A stretch of 64,000 nucleotides of DNA from Bacteroidia bacterium (lineage in GTDB: Bacteria > Bacteroidota > Bacteroidia > Bacteroidales > CAJPTX01). Below the pieces are notes generated by a model, which was given only the letters and a program-made list of their open reading frames with translations, had not been told where the DNA came from and did not search any database. How positions within the stretch are numbered: position 1 is the stretch's first letter; each line of letters begins with the position of its first letter. Below, one piece after another: positions 24,968 through 34,021 of the stretch. Location of the stretch: contig CAJPTC010000010.1 in assembly GCA_905373475.1 (NCBI GenBank), positions 10,637-74,636 of the forward strand, written 5' to 3'. The position numbers were made by a program, and so were the translations under genes.

Positions 24968-26035
24968 CTAATTGGGCTGTGTTACTTCAACGCTGGCACG
25001 AGGAATAGCCTTTACCGTTTGATCGGAGAATAGCCCCGCACGGAACTTAAATAAGCCTGCTATGGCAATCATGGCAGCATTGTCTGTGGTAAAACGTCGC
25101 TCAGGGATAAAGACCTCAATATGCAACTCTTCTCCAAGTGCTGTCACTGCTTCGCGCAAACCATCGTTCGCCGCTACCCCACCACCGATTGCCACCTGCC
25201 GAATACCAGTCTCCTTAATTGCTTTTCGCAACTTACGCATCAGTATATCAATAATGGTATATTGCAACGAAGCGCATAAATCTGCCCGATGCGTTGCAAT
25301 AAAATCGGGGTCTTGTTGCACATTCTTTTGCAGGAGGTAGAGGAAGGAGGTCTTCAGTCCGCTAAAACTAAAATCCAATCCTTGCAAGTAGGGGCGCGTA
25401 AAGGTAAACGCCTGCGGATTACCCGTTTTAGCCAATCTATCTACATGCGGACCACCTGGGTAAGGTAACCCCATCACTTTGGCGCATTTATCGAATGCCT
25501 CGCCCGCAGCATCGTCAATAGTCTGTCCCAGTAGTTCCATACGCAACGGGTTGTGTACAAGCACCAACTGCGTATGTCCGCCCGAGACAAGCAGCGAAAG
25601 GAAGGGGAAATAGGGCGTACGCGTAGCCTCCGAGGTCTTCATAAAGGGCGAGAGGATATGCCCCTGCAAATGGTTTACCTCTATAAGCTTTGCTCCCGTA
25701 GCTAAAGCAAGTCCCTTAGCAAAAGAAACTCCTACCAAGAGCGCACCCATTAGCCCTGGACCACGTGTAAAGGCAATGGCATCCAGCTCATTTACCTGTA
25801 CATTGGCAGCGCGAAGAGCTTCGGAAACCACAGGTACGATGTTTGAAAGATGGGCACGCGATGCAAGTTCTGGCACTACACCTCCATACTGTTCATGCAC
25901 TTTTTGTGTACTAATCAGGCTTGAAAGTAACTGCGTATCGCGTATCACTGCTGCAGACGTATCGTCGCACGAGGACTCTATCGCTAAAATCAAGGGATTC
26001 TCAATACGTTTACGGGGATGTATATTCGTATCCAT
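24968..26035 (-). CDS. tsaD: tRNA N6-adenosine threonylcarbamoyltransferase TsaD
   Basis: The protein has 355 residues. It shows the ASKHA-fold motifs ILAIESSCDDTSAAVI near the start, ELASRAHLSNIVP, and the metal-binding NHLQGH near residue 121, followed by SLLVSGGHTQLV. TsaD transfers the threonylcarbamoyl group to A37 of tRNAs that read ANN codons, working with TsaB, TsaC and TsaE (not in this window). It lies 21 nt after the CCA-adding enzyme gene, so two tRNA-processing activities share a transcript. Confidence 0.97.
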   Translation of the reverse strand: MDTNIHPRKRIENPLILAIESSCDDTSAAVIRDTQLLSSLISTQKVHEQYGGVVPELASRAHLSNIVPVVSEALRAANVQVNELDAIAFTRGPGLMGALLVGVSFAKGLALATGAKLIEVNHLQGHILSPFMKTSEATRTPYFPFLSLLVSGGHTQLVLVHNPLRMELLGQTIDDAAGEAFDKCAKVMGLPYPGGPHVDRLAKTGNPQAFTFTRPYLQGLDFSFSGLKTSFLYLLQKNVQQDPDFIATHRADLCASLQYTIIDILMRKLRKAIKETGIRQVAIGGGVAANDGLREAVTALGEELHIEVFIPERRFTTDNAAMIAIAGLFKFRAGLFSDQTVKAIPRASVEVTQPN

Positions 26036-26056
26036 AGAAAAATACCTCTCTGGTAG

Positions 26057-27535
26057 TTAAACCTCTTTTTGGGGCGTTTCTATGGGTACTAGCCCCAATT
26101 CTTGTCCCTTTTTCAACATAAACTGTTCCGCCTCTTCCGCGTTGTTGGCAATTACGCCATCCAGAATGGCGTCTTTTATCGCGTTCTTTATCTCACCCAC
26201 CTCTTTGCAGGGCGCAAGTCCAAAAACTTCCATAATACGTTCGCCCGAAACGGGAGGTTGGAAATTACGGATGGCATCGCGTTCTTCCAGATCTACCAGC
26301 TTTTCGCGCACACGCTTAAAATTGTGAAGGAAACGCGCCACTTTGTGCGGATTCTTGGAGGTTATATCTGCCTCGCATAAAAGCATGAGCGACTCTATTT
26401 CATTGCCAGCGTCAAACAGAAGACGTCGCACCGCGCTATCGGTAACTTCGTCGTCAGTAAGTGCAATAGGGCGCATGTGCAAACGCACCAGTAAGGCTAT
26501 GCGCTGCATAATCTCGTTCTGCGGCAAGTGGAGGCGACGAAATATCTTGGGTATCATTTTTGCCCCCACATATTCGTGGGCATAGAACGTCCAGCCGTGC
26601 CCTGTTACGAAGCGTTTTGTGGGGACTTTGCCAACATCGTGCAGCAGTGCTGCCCAGCGCAACCACAGGTCTGCACCTGCTGCAGCCGCATTATCTACTA
26701 CCTGAAGTGTATGATTGAAATTATCCTTATGCCCCTTACCTTCTAGATTTTCAACGCCTTTCAGCGCATCAATTTCAGGGAGGAAATGAGCCAATAATCC
26801 CGTTCGTTCGAGCAAGAAGAGCCCTTCCGAGGGTTTCGGCGAGAGAAGGATTTTATTAAACTCGTCTACAATGCGTTCGCTGGAAACAATTTGTATTCGC
26901 TCTGCATACTGGCAAATAGCGTCGAAGACGTGCGGCGCGATAGAAAAGCCTAGCTGCGAGGCGAAACGCACAGCACGCATCATGCGCAATGGATCGTCGT
27001 CAAACGTTATACCTGGTTCTCGTGGGGTTACAATTTTGCATGCCTCAAGGTCATGTTGCCCACCGAACAGATCGATTAGTTTCCACTCTTCGCCAGGTGT
27101 GAGCGACATGGCGAGCGCATTGATGGTAAAATCCCGACGTAGCAGGTCTTCCTCCAGTGTACCATCTTCCACTATGGGTTTGCGAGAATTGCGCCGATAC
27201 GACTCTCTACGTGCACCAACAAACTCAATCTCCATCCCCTCAAAGTGGAACTGTGCTGTACCAAAGTTCTTGAATACCGCCACCTTGCTTACGCCTAGGC
27301 TCATAGCTACGGCATTGGCAAACTCAATTCCGCCACCGAGCGTTACAAAATCGATATCGTTGTTAGGACGTCCTAACAACATGTCGCGTACATAGCCACC
27401 CACCAAATAGACAGGTCTGCCTAATTGCGACGAAACAGAGTGCACTGCGCCGAACAGCCGTACCTCATTGGCAGATATGGCTGCGCTTTCCGATGTATTC
27501 GAGAAATGGTTTGAAAAGAATTCATCACCCGCCAT
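26057..27535 (-). CDS. cca: CCA-adding tRNA nucleotidyltransferase with HD domain
   Basis: The protein has 492 residues. The poly(A) polymerase/CCA head has LVGGYVRDMLLGRPNNDIDFVT, with the GG and DxD catalytic signature, and RRDFTINALAMSL. An RNA-binding head region follows, then an HD-type domain with LLHDVGK near residue 295. It adds or repairs the CCA end of tRNAs, needed here because tRNA-Asp at 8747-8820 has no encoded CCA. HD domains in these enzymes can have phosphatase or phosphodiesterase activity. A strong AGGAGG site precedes the start. It sits between ribH and tsaD. Confidence 0.93.
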   Translation of the reverse strand: MAGDEFFSNHFSNTSESAAISANEVRLFGAVHSVSSQLGRPVYLVGGYVRDMLLGRPNNDIDFVTLGGGIEFANAVAMSLGVSKVAVFKNFGTAQFHFEGMEIEFVGARRESYRRNSRKPIVEDGTLEEDLLRRDFTINALAMSLTPGEEWKLIDLFGGQHDLEACKIVTPREPGITFDDDPLRMMRAVRFASQLGFSIAPHVFDAICQYAERIQIVSSERIVDEFNKILLSPKPSEGLFLLERTGLLAHFLPEIDALKGVENLEGKGHKDNFNHTLQVVDNAAAAGADLWLRWAALLHDVGKVPTKRFVTGHGWTFYAHEYVGAKMIPKIFRRLHLPQNEIMQRIALLVRLHMRPIALTDDEVTDSAVRRLLFDAGNEIESLMLLCEADITSKNPHKVARFLHNFKRVREKLVDLEERDAIRNFQPPVSGERIMEVFGLAPCKEVGEIKNAIKDAILDGVIANNAEEAEQFMLKKGQELGLVPIETPQKEV

Positions 27536-27612
27536 ACTCGTCCTCCTTTGCTAAAAAAGTAGGAGAGATGAGGGGAAAAAGTATCTAGCGGCTAACACAA
27601 AGCGTCTTTCGG

Positions 27613-28134
27613 CTAGAAACAATGACGATTACGGAAATCAAGCATCTTCAGAAGCGCTATTGCCACTTCTTGCCCTTTCCGACTGTGTGTACCATCCGCC
27701 CGATCGAGCGCTTGTTGACGCGTATTGGCAGTAAGTACTCCAAACATCACTGGAAAAGGAACACCTGAACAGGCTGTTTGCTCAATTGCATGCGCAACAG
27801 CATCTGAAATAAACGTGAAATGCGGCGTGTCGCCCTGCACCACACAGCCAAAGCAGATAGCGCTATACGACCTGCGATCGCGCGGCTCGGCTAAAGTAGA
27901 ATTCAAAGGACCGTAGAAGTACATGCTAACGGCTTGCGGCAGCTCGTAGCATCCAGGTACTCTGATGATCTCCACCTGCCGCACTCCGTGCTCTACAAGA
28001 ACATTTACAGCATCATTGATCAACATCTCTACGATGTCGCCATGCCATTCTGCCGCAAAGATGATGACGCGTTCCTCGGGGCGAACAATGAAATCCTTCT
28101 GCGACGTGTCAAAAGCCGTAGATTCACTCATCAC
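27613..28134 (-). CDS. ribH: 6,7-dimethyl-8-ribityllumazine synthase
   Basis: The protein has 173 residues. The lumazine synthase signatures are VPGCYELPQA (substrate loop), GCVVQGDTPHF with the catalytic His loop, and VMFGVLTANTRQQALDRADG. It condenses 5-amino-6-ribitylaminouracil with 3,4-dihydroxy-2-butanone phosphate in riboflavin synthesis. It lies 33 nt downstream of a TPR membrane protein and upstream of cca, an order common in Bacteroidales. Confidence 0.95.
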   Translation of the reverse strand: MMSESTAFDTSQKDFIVRPEERVIIFAAEWHGDIVEMLINDAVNVLVEHGVRQVEIIRVPGCYELPQAVSMYFYGPLNSTLAEPRDRRSYSAICFGCVVQGDTPHFTFISDAVAHAIEQTACSGVPFPVMFGVLTANTRQQALDRADGTHSRKGQEVAIALLKMLDFRNRHCF

Positions 28135-28167
28135 AAAACTACAATGAAAAGGAGAGAGCGGGCGAAC

Positions 28168-28860
28168 TTACTTCCCGAGTACTTTTACACGCTCGATAAA
28201 TTTATCGATATCGCGTGCTTGAGCGCTGCGAGGATACGAATCTTTAATCAGCTCATAATCGTTGAGCGCTTCGCCCCATTTTGCCATACCCTCGTACAGC
28301 AAGCCCCGCTTTAAGAGGAAAATGGGCGTTGTCAGACCATTTTCGCGGTAATCAATTGCTTTGCTGTAATAGGCTAGCCCCGTAGGTACATCGCCTTTTT
28401 CTACATAGCAATCACCTATTGCTCCGAGCGCTACTGGCGCTAGCATCTTGTCCTGCAGTGAGTAATCTTTTAGATACTTGATGGCGTTGTCTAAATCACC
28501 CAATTCGCGATAGCAAATGCCCGCATAATAGCGACTCAGGTTGCCCATCTTCGTGCCCGAATAGTCGTCTAACAATTGCAAGAAGCCCAGATTGTTCCCG
28601 TCGCCGTTGAGAGCCACTTGGAACGAGTCTTTACCAAACTGTTGTTCTGCATAGAAGGCTTGCACCTGTGCCTCTAGTTCGCGCGGCTTCGAATACAAGT
28701 TCGAATAAGCAATGTAACCGACCACCAATAGTACCAGTACTGCTACTCCTATCAATAACCACTTGCGGTTCTTTTCCAAGTACTGTTCGGTATGCGTCAG
28801 GGCGTTTTCAATTGACTCTACGCCCTTAGGCTGCTCTTCCACCTTTTGATTCCGTGCCAT
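28168..28860 (-). CDS. TPR-containing single-pass membrane protein
   Basis: The protein has 230 residues: a short charged cytoplasmic start, one membrane helix (about 37-56, WLLIGVAVLVLLVVGYIAY), then three or more tetratricopeptide repeats (for example YAGICYRELGDLDNAIKYL and IGDCYVEKGDVPTGLAYYSKA). The layout matches YfgM-like proteins that assist envelope protein export or folding. It heads the operon with ribH, cca and tsaD. No enzymatic motif is present; protein-protein interaction is the only role that can be inferred. Confidence 0.8.
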   Translation of the reverse strand: MARNQKVEEQPKGVESIENALTHTEQYLEKNRKWLLIGVAVLVLLVVGYIAYSNLYSKPRELEAQVQAFYAEQQFGKDSFQVALNGDGNNLGFLQLLDDYSGTKMGNLSRYYAGICYRELGDLDNAIKYLKDYSLQDKMLAPVALGAIGDCYVEKGDVPTGLAYYSKAIDYRENGLTTPIFLLKRGLLYEGMAKWGEALNDYELIKDSYPRSAQARDIDKFIERVKVLGK

Positions 28861-28899
28861 TGTACAACAATCTTCTTATCTCTTTGTATTTCCGACGCA

Positions 28900-28907
28900 C
28901 AAAGGTA
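28900..28907 (-). promoter_or_regulatory. Bacteroidota -7 element (TACCTTTG on minus strand)
   Basis: Exact TAnnTTTG match, 39 nt before the TPR-ribH-cca-tsaD operon. The intergenic stretch up to 29141 shows no gene and nothing else I can support. Confidence 0.5.
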
Positions 28908-29141
28908 ATTTAATTTTATGTATCCTAATTATTTGTTTCTACCGTATTTTGCGGTATGGGGCTCGGAAAACACTACATCTGTATTTTGTACTGACTTCTA
29001 GGTAAAATACAAGAGCGCATTCTGCCCCCCTGTTTGTATGATTTTGAATAAAAACGTGAAATCATAAAGGCTGAAGGAAAGAACAAAAAAATGCCATGAG
29101 CAATATGAGAAAGTGGGCAAATTCTTATTTAAGAAAAGAAG

Positions 29142-29179
29142 GACAAAAAAGAAAGGCGATGCACAAACTGTACACCGCC
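29142..29179 (-). terminator. Rho-independent terminator after NhaD
   Basis: On the minus strand 29155-29179 pairs as an 11-bp stem (two G-U pairs) with a 3-nt loop, followed by a TTTCTTTTTT run. It is 46 nt past the antiporter stop. Confidence 0.8.
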
Positions 29180-29225
29180 TTATTAGCTTATCTAGCCAAG
29201 AACAGCTTTATAACTGCTCAGAATA

Positions 29226-30536
29226 TTACGACCACAGGAAGAGAATTCCGATGATGGCAAAAAGCGGGAGCAAGATAATGAGGGAGAACTTATACATATA
29301 AGCAAAGAAACTCGGCATCTTGATTCCTTCAGCCTCGGCAATGGCTTTTACCATAAAATTCGGACCGTTGCCGATATAAGTCATAGACCCAAAAAGTACG
29401 GCTCCCATAGAGATGGCTTTTAACAGTATTTCTGGAATTCCAGCTACGTAGGGTGCATCGGCTATTTGTGGCAAACCAGAGGCAACCGAATGGAAAGCAA
29501 GTGCCGTTGGGGCGTTGTCTAGAAAACCAGAGAGTGCGCCTGTCGCAAAAAAGAAATGAAGAGGCGAATGTAAGCCCATATTAGAAGCGTGTTCTTGCAA
29601 GAAGATCAGCGCAGGTGTCATGGTTATGAAAATCCCGATGAAGAGGAACGCCACCTCGAGGATAGGATCCCAAGTAAAGCGGTTCGCTTCTCTTACCTTT
29701 CGCTTTGTAGTAATGAGCGAAAGAACCATCATTAGAATAATTGCTCCTTCACGTAGGAACTTCCAGTAGGGACTCCCGGTCTTGATCACTTCAATGTACT
29801 GCTCATTGATGAATGCAACAGAAGCAACTATACCGAGCAACCAAATGAAGTTTACCGCCCCCTCCAAACGTAAAGGTTTCACTTCTGTTACGTCGCGCGC
29901 AATGTCTTTTACAGACTCTTTTGCATAGTTGATACGATCCATTATGTAATAGGTCGCAAGCAATACAATGTCTATGATAAACGCCTCAGGGGCAAGTTTC
30001 AAGAACCACGTAAACGGTGCACCTCGCAGATAGAGGAGGAATAGTGGCGGATCTCCAAGTGGAGTTAACAGACCGCCCGCGTTAGCAACAATCGCAATGA
30101 AGAAAAGCACCGTATGCACCGTATGTTTACGTTGTTTGTTCGTCTCAAGGACAGGACGAATAAGCAACATGGCAGCGCCAGTTGTCCCCATAAGGGAGGC
30201 AAGAATAGCACCAATACCTAAGAAGAGAGTGTTTACGCCAGGCGTAGCGCGTATATCGCCACTTAAGCGAATCCCTCCCGTTACGGTAAACAGACCTCCC
30301 AGCAGCAACACAAAGGGTATGTAGTCAAACACAATCTGATGTTGCAACTCGTGCCCAAATCCCTGTGCAATGAGAATTATTGCCGTCGGAATTCCCAACA
30401 CCAAGGCTACTACGAGCTTGTTGATGTTCTTCTCCCACCAATGTCCTGCCACCACAGGGCCGATGGCTATTGATAAGAGCATTAAAACAAACGGTATCAG
30501 CAGAAATGCCGAGACCTCATGAGCTATTGGCTCCAT
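29226..30536 (-). CDS. nhaD: NhaD-type Na+/H+ antiporter
   Basis: The protein has 436 residues of the ion transporter superfamily (ArsB/NhaD), with about eleven helices. The helix-loop stretches GAILASLMGTTGAAMLLIRPVLETNK and ANAGGLLTPLGDPPLFLLYLRG are typical NhaD signatures, with a second conserved half near GALSGFLDNAPTALAF. It probably expels Na+ using the proton gradient. It follows the DUF5606 gene by 35 nt and ends at a terminator. It differs in family from the antiporter at 19478-20797, so this genome has at least two cation exchangers. Confidence 0.88.
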   Translation of the reverse strand: MEPIAHEVSAFLLIPFVLMLLSIAIGPVVAGHWWEKNINKLVVALVLGIPTAIILIAQGFGHELQHQIVFDYIPFVLLLGGLFTVTGGIRLSGDIRATPGVNTLFLGIGAILASLMGTTGAAMLLIRPVLETNKQRKHTVHTVLFFIAIVANAGGLLTPLGDPPLFLLYLRGAPFTWFLKLAPEAFIIDIVLLATYYIMDRINYAKESVKDIARDVTEVKPLRLEGAVNFIWLLGIVASVAFINEQYIEVIKTGSPYWKFLREGAIILMMVLSLITTKRKVREANRFTWDPILEVAFLFIGIFITMTPALIFLQEHASNMGLHSPLHFFFATGALSGFLDNAPTALAFHSVASGLPQIADAPYVAGIPEILLKAISMGAVLFGSMTYIGNGPNFMVKAIAEAEGIKMPSFFAYMYKFSLIILLPLFAIIGILFLWS

Positions 30537-30571
30537 CTATCTAATGTATGATTGTTATTGTTTATGCAAAC

Positions 30572-31003
30572 CTATTCCTTGGGCTCTGCCGCAGCCTCCG
30601 TCTCAGTTTGGGGAGTATTGGCAAAGTCGCGAACACCAAAGTTTACCAAAATAAGAAACCACTTGAAGGCTTTCATGATATCCTTGTCGTGTACCTTCAC
30701 TTCGTGATAATTGGGCAAAATCTTAGCATATAATGCCCGAGCTTCTGCGGTATTCGTTTTCAGGTCTAGAGCCTTTATTTCTTCTTCGTGAGGGAGCATA
30801 GCAGTGAAAACGTCTGCCAAAGGCATATCTTTCCCGTGCATGAACATGGCAATGTCGGCTAACGAGCTTACCTTGCTCATAAGCGAAACTGCAAAACGAG
30901 TACCACCCTCTAGAGGCTCAACGACAAAGCCATGCTTGCTCTTTGCTACAAATTTGTAGAGCCCCGACTTGCCTGTAATTGCCAAAATTTCTTTCAACTC
31001 CAT
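30572..31003 (-). CDS. DUF5606-family protein
   Basis: The protein has 143 residues. It begins MELKEILAITGKSGLYKFVAK and contains GFVVEPLEGGTRFAVSLMSKVSSL, the DUF5606 pattern common in Bacteroidota. It has no signal peptide and no membrane segment, so it is cytoplasmic, with an Ala/Glu-rich tail. The function is unknown; it resembles a nucleic-acid or small-domain beta fold, but I cannot support a molecular role. It is the first gene of a unit with the NhaD antiporter. Confidence 0.8.
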   Translation of the reverse strand: MELKEILAITGKSGLYKFVAKSKHGFVVEPLEGGTRFAVSLMSKVSSLADIAMFMHGKDMPLADVFTAMLPHEEEIKALDLKTNTAEARALYAKILPNYHEVKVHDKDIMKAFKWFLILVNFGVRDFANTPQTETEAAAEPKE

Positions 31004-31027
31004 GACCTACCTGTTTTATACCAGCCG

Positions 31028-31035
31028 CAAAATTA
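31028..31035 (-). promoter_or_regulatory. Bacteroidota -7 element (TAATTTTG on minus strand)
   Basis: Exact TAnnTTTG match 24 nt upstream of the DUF5606 gene. Confidence 0.45.
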
Positions 31036-31197
31036 GGTAATAATACCGTTCCGAATAGCTCTTTGAAAGAGGAGAAGAACTCCCATTTGCAAAGCACAGG
31101 TGTTAAGCGACTAAATGCCCACGCGATGTTGCTCCGTACAAGTATTTAATTGGTATGCCAATGTGAAAGGTGGTGTTCTACAAATCGCCCTATCAGT

Positions 31198-32067
31198 TTA
31201 TTTCTTTTGTGGTAGCTTCTTCGATGCCTGTTCAATACTTTTTTCGTCGTTTGCTACTTTACGTTCCAATTTCTTAATGTCTTCAGCGGGCGGTAGTTCC
31301 TCAGGGCGAATACCACGTTGTCCGAGCATTTCGCGTACCGTCTCGTTGTTCTGTACGTGTTCGTTTGTAATCTGCAACTCTCCTTGCAAATCTTTCTCTT
31401 CCACATTGTAGTTTGTCATCTCAGTTGCAAGGTTCTTAGCAGCAATCGTCAAGGTGGGGAGAAAATCTGCCAAAGGACGCGTACTTTTTACTCCCAATCG
31501 TCGCTTCATATCCTCGGTTGTATGACCACCAAACAATGCCTTATCTCCCTTAGAGCGAATTCGCGCAAACCCTTTGTCGTCTACACCCCGCTCGTATATA
31601 TTTTGCGACAATTGCTTTTCAGCTGCGCGCAACTTGTCGCGCGTCTCTAAGCGAGAGAGTAGGCTAAGGCGCTCTTCTATGAGTTCCGCCTTTCGAGTTT
31701 GTACTGCGAAATAGCTTTGTGCAAAAGCAATCTCCTCTTTCTTCGGATCTCCATTTTGCGCAATAAGATAGCATGCATAGCGCGTAAGCATAAAGTCAGA
31801 GACTTCACGTTTCCCTCCTTTCCCTATTTCGATCATTTTCGTGACCTCACGAAAATGATCATCAACGTTAACACCCAACGATTTACAGGAAGCTACTGCT
31901 CGGTCTATCGCTACCATAAAGTTCTCCCAACGAGCATACCCCAGAATGGTCTGCAATTCGCGCGCGAACCATACTTCTATTTGCTCGGTTGCATCGTCAC
32001 TCTCAATGTAGTGCTCAACGCCATCAAACACAGATTTGTAATGCAGTATACTGTTCTTGTCCATCAT
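31198..32067 (-). CDS. dinD: DNA damage-inducible protein D (DinD-like)
   Basis: The protein has 289 residues. The N-terminal half matches DinD (GVEHYIESDDATEQIEVWFARELQ as start region, then LGYARWENF, DVDDHF-type motif, VTKMIEIGKGGKREV, and YACYLIAQNGDPKKEEIAFAQ). In E. coli DinD is an SOS-induced protein that interferes with RecA filaments. The C-terminal ~150 residues form a coiled region with a charged tail. No LexA box can be recognised, as the local LexA site is not known. A striking palindrome lies inside the coding sequence (31831-31860). The gene is transcribed alone. Confidence 0.85.
   Translation of the reverse strand: MMDKNSILHYKSVFDGVEHYIESDDATEQIEVWFARELQTILGYARWENFMVAIDRAVASCKSLGVNVDDHFREVTKMIEIGKGGKREVSDFMLTRYACYLIAQNGDPKKEEIAFAQSYFAVQTRKAELIEERLSLLSRLETRDKLRAAEKQLSQNIYERGVDDKGFARIRSKGDKALFGGHTTEDMKRRLGVKSTRPLADFLPTLTIAAKNLATEMTNYNVEEKDLQGELQITNEHVQNNETVREMLGQRGIRPEELPPAEDIKKLERKVANDEKSIEQASKKLPQKK
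31831..31860. repeat. Near-perfect 30-bp palindrome inside dinD
   Basis: GATCATTTTCGTGA (31831-31844) and its reverse complement (31847-31860) are separated by only two bases. The same bases encode Asp-His-Phe-Arg-Glu-Val-Thr-Lys-Met-Ile of DinD on the minus strand, so the palindrome is part of a conserved protein segment. Confidence 0.85.
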
Positions 32068-32114
32068 CCCTAATCAGTTTGTTCTGTTACAGTCTCTATA
32101 CCAAGAGGTCTTTA

Positions 32115-32122
32115 CAAAAATA
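32115..32122 (-). promoter_or_regulatory. Bacteroidota -7 element (TATTTTTG on minus strand)
   Basis: Exact TAnnTTTG match 47 nt upstream of dinD. Confidence 0.4.
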
Positions 32123-32228
32123 AGAAAATGCGGCGTGAGCTACAGCGATATACCCTCCCAGACTTTGCCGAAATACAAAAGAAGAAGAAACGCTTTTTGT
32201 ATAATTTTACCTTCCTAACAGGGGGAAC

Positions 32229-33965
32229 ATGGACTTAGGAAAGAATTCGGAAATAGAACTCGCACGTAACCTCATATTGCATACACACAACAATCTGTTC
32301 TTAACAGGTAGGGCGGGGACAGGCAAAACCACATTCTTACATTCGCTTTGTCAGGAACTACGCAAACCGTACCTCATCGTTGCTCCAACAGGCATTGCTG
32401 CCCTCAATGCGCAGGGAACCACCCTTCATTCTCAATTTAACCTCCCACTAGATCCGTATATCCCTGCCCTCGATTATACCGACAACAACCCACTGTTGAA
32501 GCGAATTTCGCAGAAAGAAAAAGTAGCCATCATCAAACAGGTAGAACTCATCATCATAGACGAGGTGAGTATGGTGCGTGCCGACACGCTTCAAGCACTT
32601 AGCGACCGCCTGTGCGAAATACGAAAAACCAACGTACCATTTGCAGGCGTACAGCTACTACTCATAGGTGACCTTTACCAGTTGCCGCCTGTAACTACCG
32701 AGGAGTGGACTATGATGGAGCAATACTACCGTACGCCGTTCTTCTTCTCATCGCCTGCCTTTAAGAAAAGCCCGTTCTACTTTCTGGAGTTGCAAAAAAT
32801 ATACAGGCAGAATGATGTAAAATTCATTGAACTCTTGGAAACGATTCGTACAGGCAAAGGGGCACTTGCGGCAGCACTAAAACAACTGAATGAACGTGTG
32901 GTTACAGAATCTTCAGAGCAAGGACTGCAAGAGGGGCAAATTATCCTAACGGCGCTGCGCAAACAGAGTGCCGATTACAATGAGAGATGTCTGCACGCCC
33001 TTTCCACAAAAGAATACCACTACGCAGCCAGCATTGACGGGCATTACAATGAAAAAGATGCCCCCACCGACCTAGATTTGGTGCTCAAGGTCGGCGCTCA
33101 GGTGATGTTCGTGCGCAACGAATCGGAGGAAAAGACCTACGTAAATGGAGAATTAGGACGCGTTTCACAGCTCTCGGACACGGAGATCCAGGTAACTAAA
33201 TATTCGGGCGGAATGCCTGTAACTGTTGCCAAGGTGAAATGGGAAAAGTACGACTATCGCCTAGATCCCACCACGCGCGCTATAAAGAAAACCGTGGTAG
33301 GCACATTTGTGCAATATCCGTTGCGTCTGGCGTGGGCAATAACCATACACAAGAGTCAGGGACTTACCTTTGACCAAGTACGTATCGATGCGCAACGCAT
33401 TTTTGCCGCAGGGCAACTCTACGTGGCTTTGAGTCGCTGTCGGACTCTGGAAGGAATAGAGCTTACAGCCCCCATCCCACAAAATGCTATTCGTGTAAGC
33501 GACAAAATAGATGCTTTCATAGAATACTGCCATACGCGTCTTAAGAATCCGAAAGAATTGTTACAAGACCTCGAACACTCGAACAATGTGCGCGAAGTGC
33601 TCGATACGCTGAATGCCATTTCGCCGAGCCATGAGCGAGAAAAATTAACAGGACAGGCGCTTAAACAGGCCATTTGCCTATATGCAGAGCAGAAGCTTGC
33701 CGTAGGCCAGCTCCTGGATTGGTACGAGGTCTCAGTTCGTGAGTTTACAGAAAGCGTACTCACTCTCCTTTTAGAAGAGAAATTCCGCTTACAGGACGTG
33801 ATTGATGAAAAGACCTTCAGCTACCTACGAGAGAGTTTTTCCCGCACTCCGAAAATGAAAATTACAGATAGAATTCAGGAGCTGTACGGCAAGGCGAAAT
33901 CGTATGAAGTACGGTGGTTTCAGGTATGGGAAGAACAGCAACACGGACTTTTTCGCTTAGAGTAA
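32229..33965 (+). CDS. Pif1-like ATP-dependent helicase
   Basis: The protein has 578 residues of superfamily 1. Walker A is GRAGTGKT (27-34), followed by APTGIAALNAQGTTLHS (motif Ia), LIIIDEVSMV (Walker B), LLIGDLYQLPPV (motif III), and near residue 370 the signature AITIHKSQGLTFDQV and YVALSRCRTLEG. The last ~150 residues are helical (LKQAICLYAEQKLAVGQLLDWYEVS) and look like a helix-turn-helix-type domain seen in bacterial Pif1 relatives. Pif1 helicases unwind 5'-3' and resolve G-quadruplexes and replication blocks. The gene stands alone, divergent from dinD; the shared 161-nt gap holds both start regions. Confidence 0.85.
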   Translation: MDLGKNSEIELARNLILHTHNNLFLTGRAGTGKTTFLHSLCQELRKPYLIVAPTGIAALNAQGTTLHSQFNLPLDPYIPALDYTDNNPLLKRISQKEKVAIIKQVELIIIDEVSMVRADTLQALSDRLCEIRKTNVPFAGVQLLLIGDLYQLPPVTTEEWTMMEQYYRTPFFFSSPAFKKSPFYFLELQKIYRQNDVKFIELLETIRTGKGALAAALKQLNERVVTESSEQGLQEGQIILTALRKQSADYNERCLHALSTKEYHYAASIDGHYNEKDAPTDLDLVLKVGAQVMFVRNESEEKTYVNGELGRVSQLSDTEIQVTKYSGGMPVTVAKVKWEKYDYRLDPTTRAIKKTVVGTFVQYPLRLAWAITIHKSQGLTFDQVRIDAQRIFAAGQLYVALSRCRTLEGIELTAPIPQNAIRVSDKIDAFIEYCHTRLKNPKELLQDLEHSNNVREVLDTLNAISPSHEREKLTGQALKQAICLYAEQKLAVGQLLDWYEVSVREFTESVLTLLLEEKFRLQDVIDEKTFSYLRESFSRTPKMKITDRIQELYGKAKSYEVRWFQVWEEQQHGLFRLE

Positions 33966-34021
33966 GCTGTAACCTTTTCTAGCTCCGATCGTCTTACGCA
34001 AAACTGTTAAAATACGGGAAC

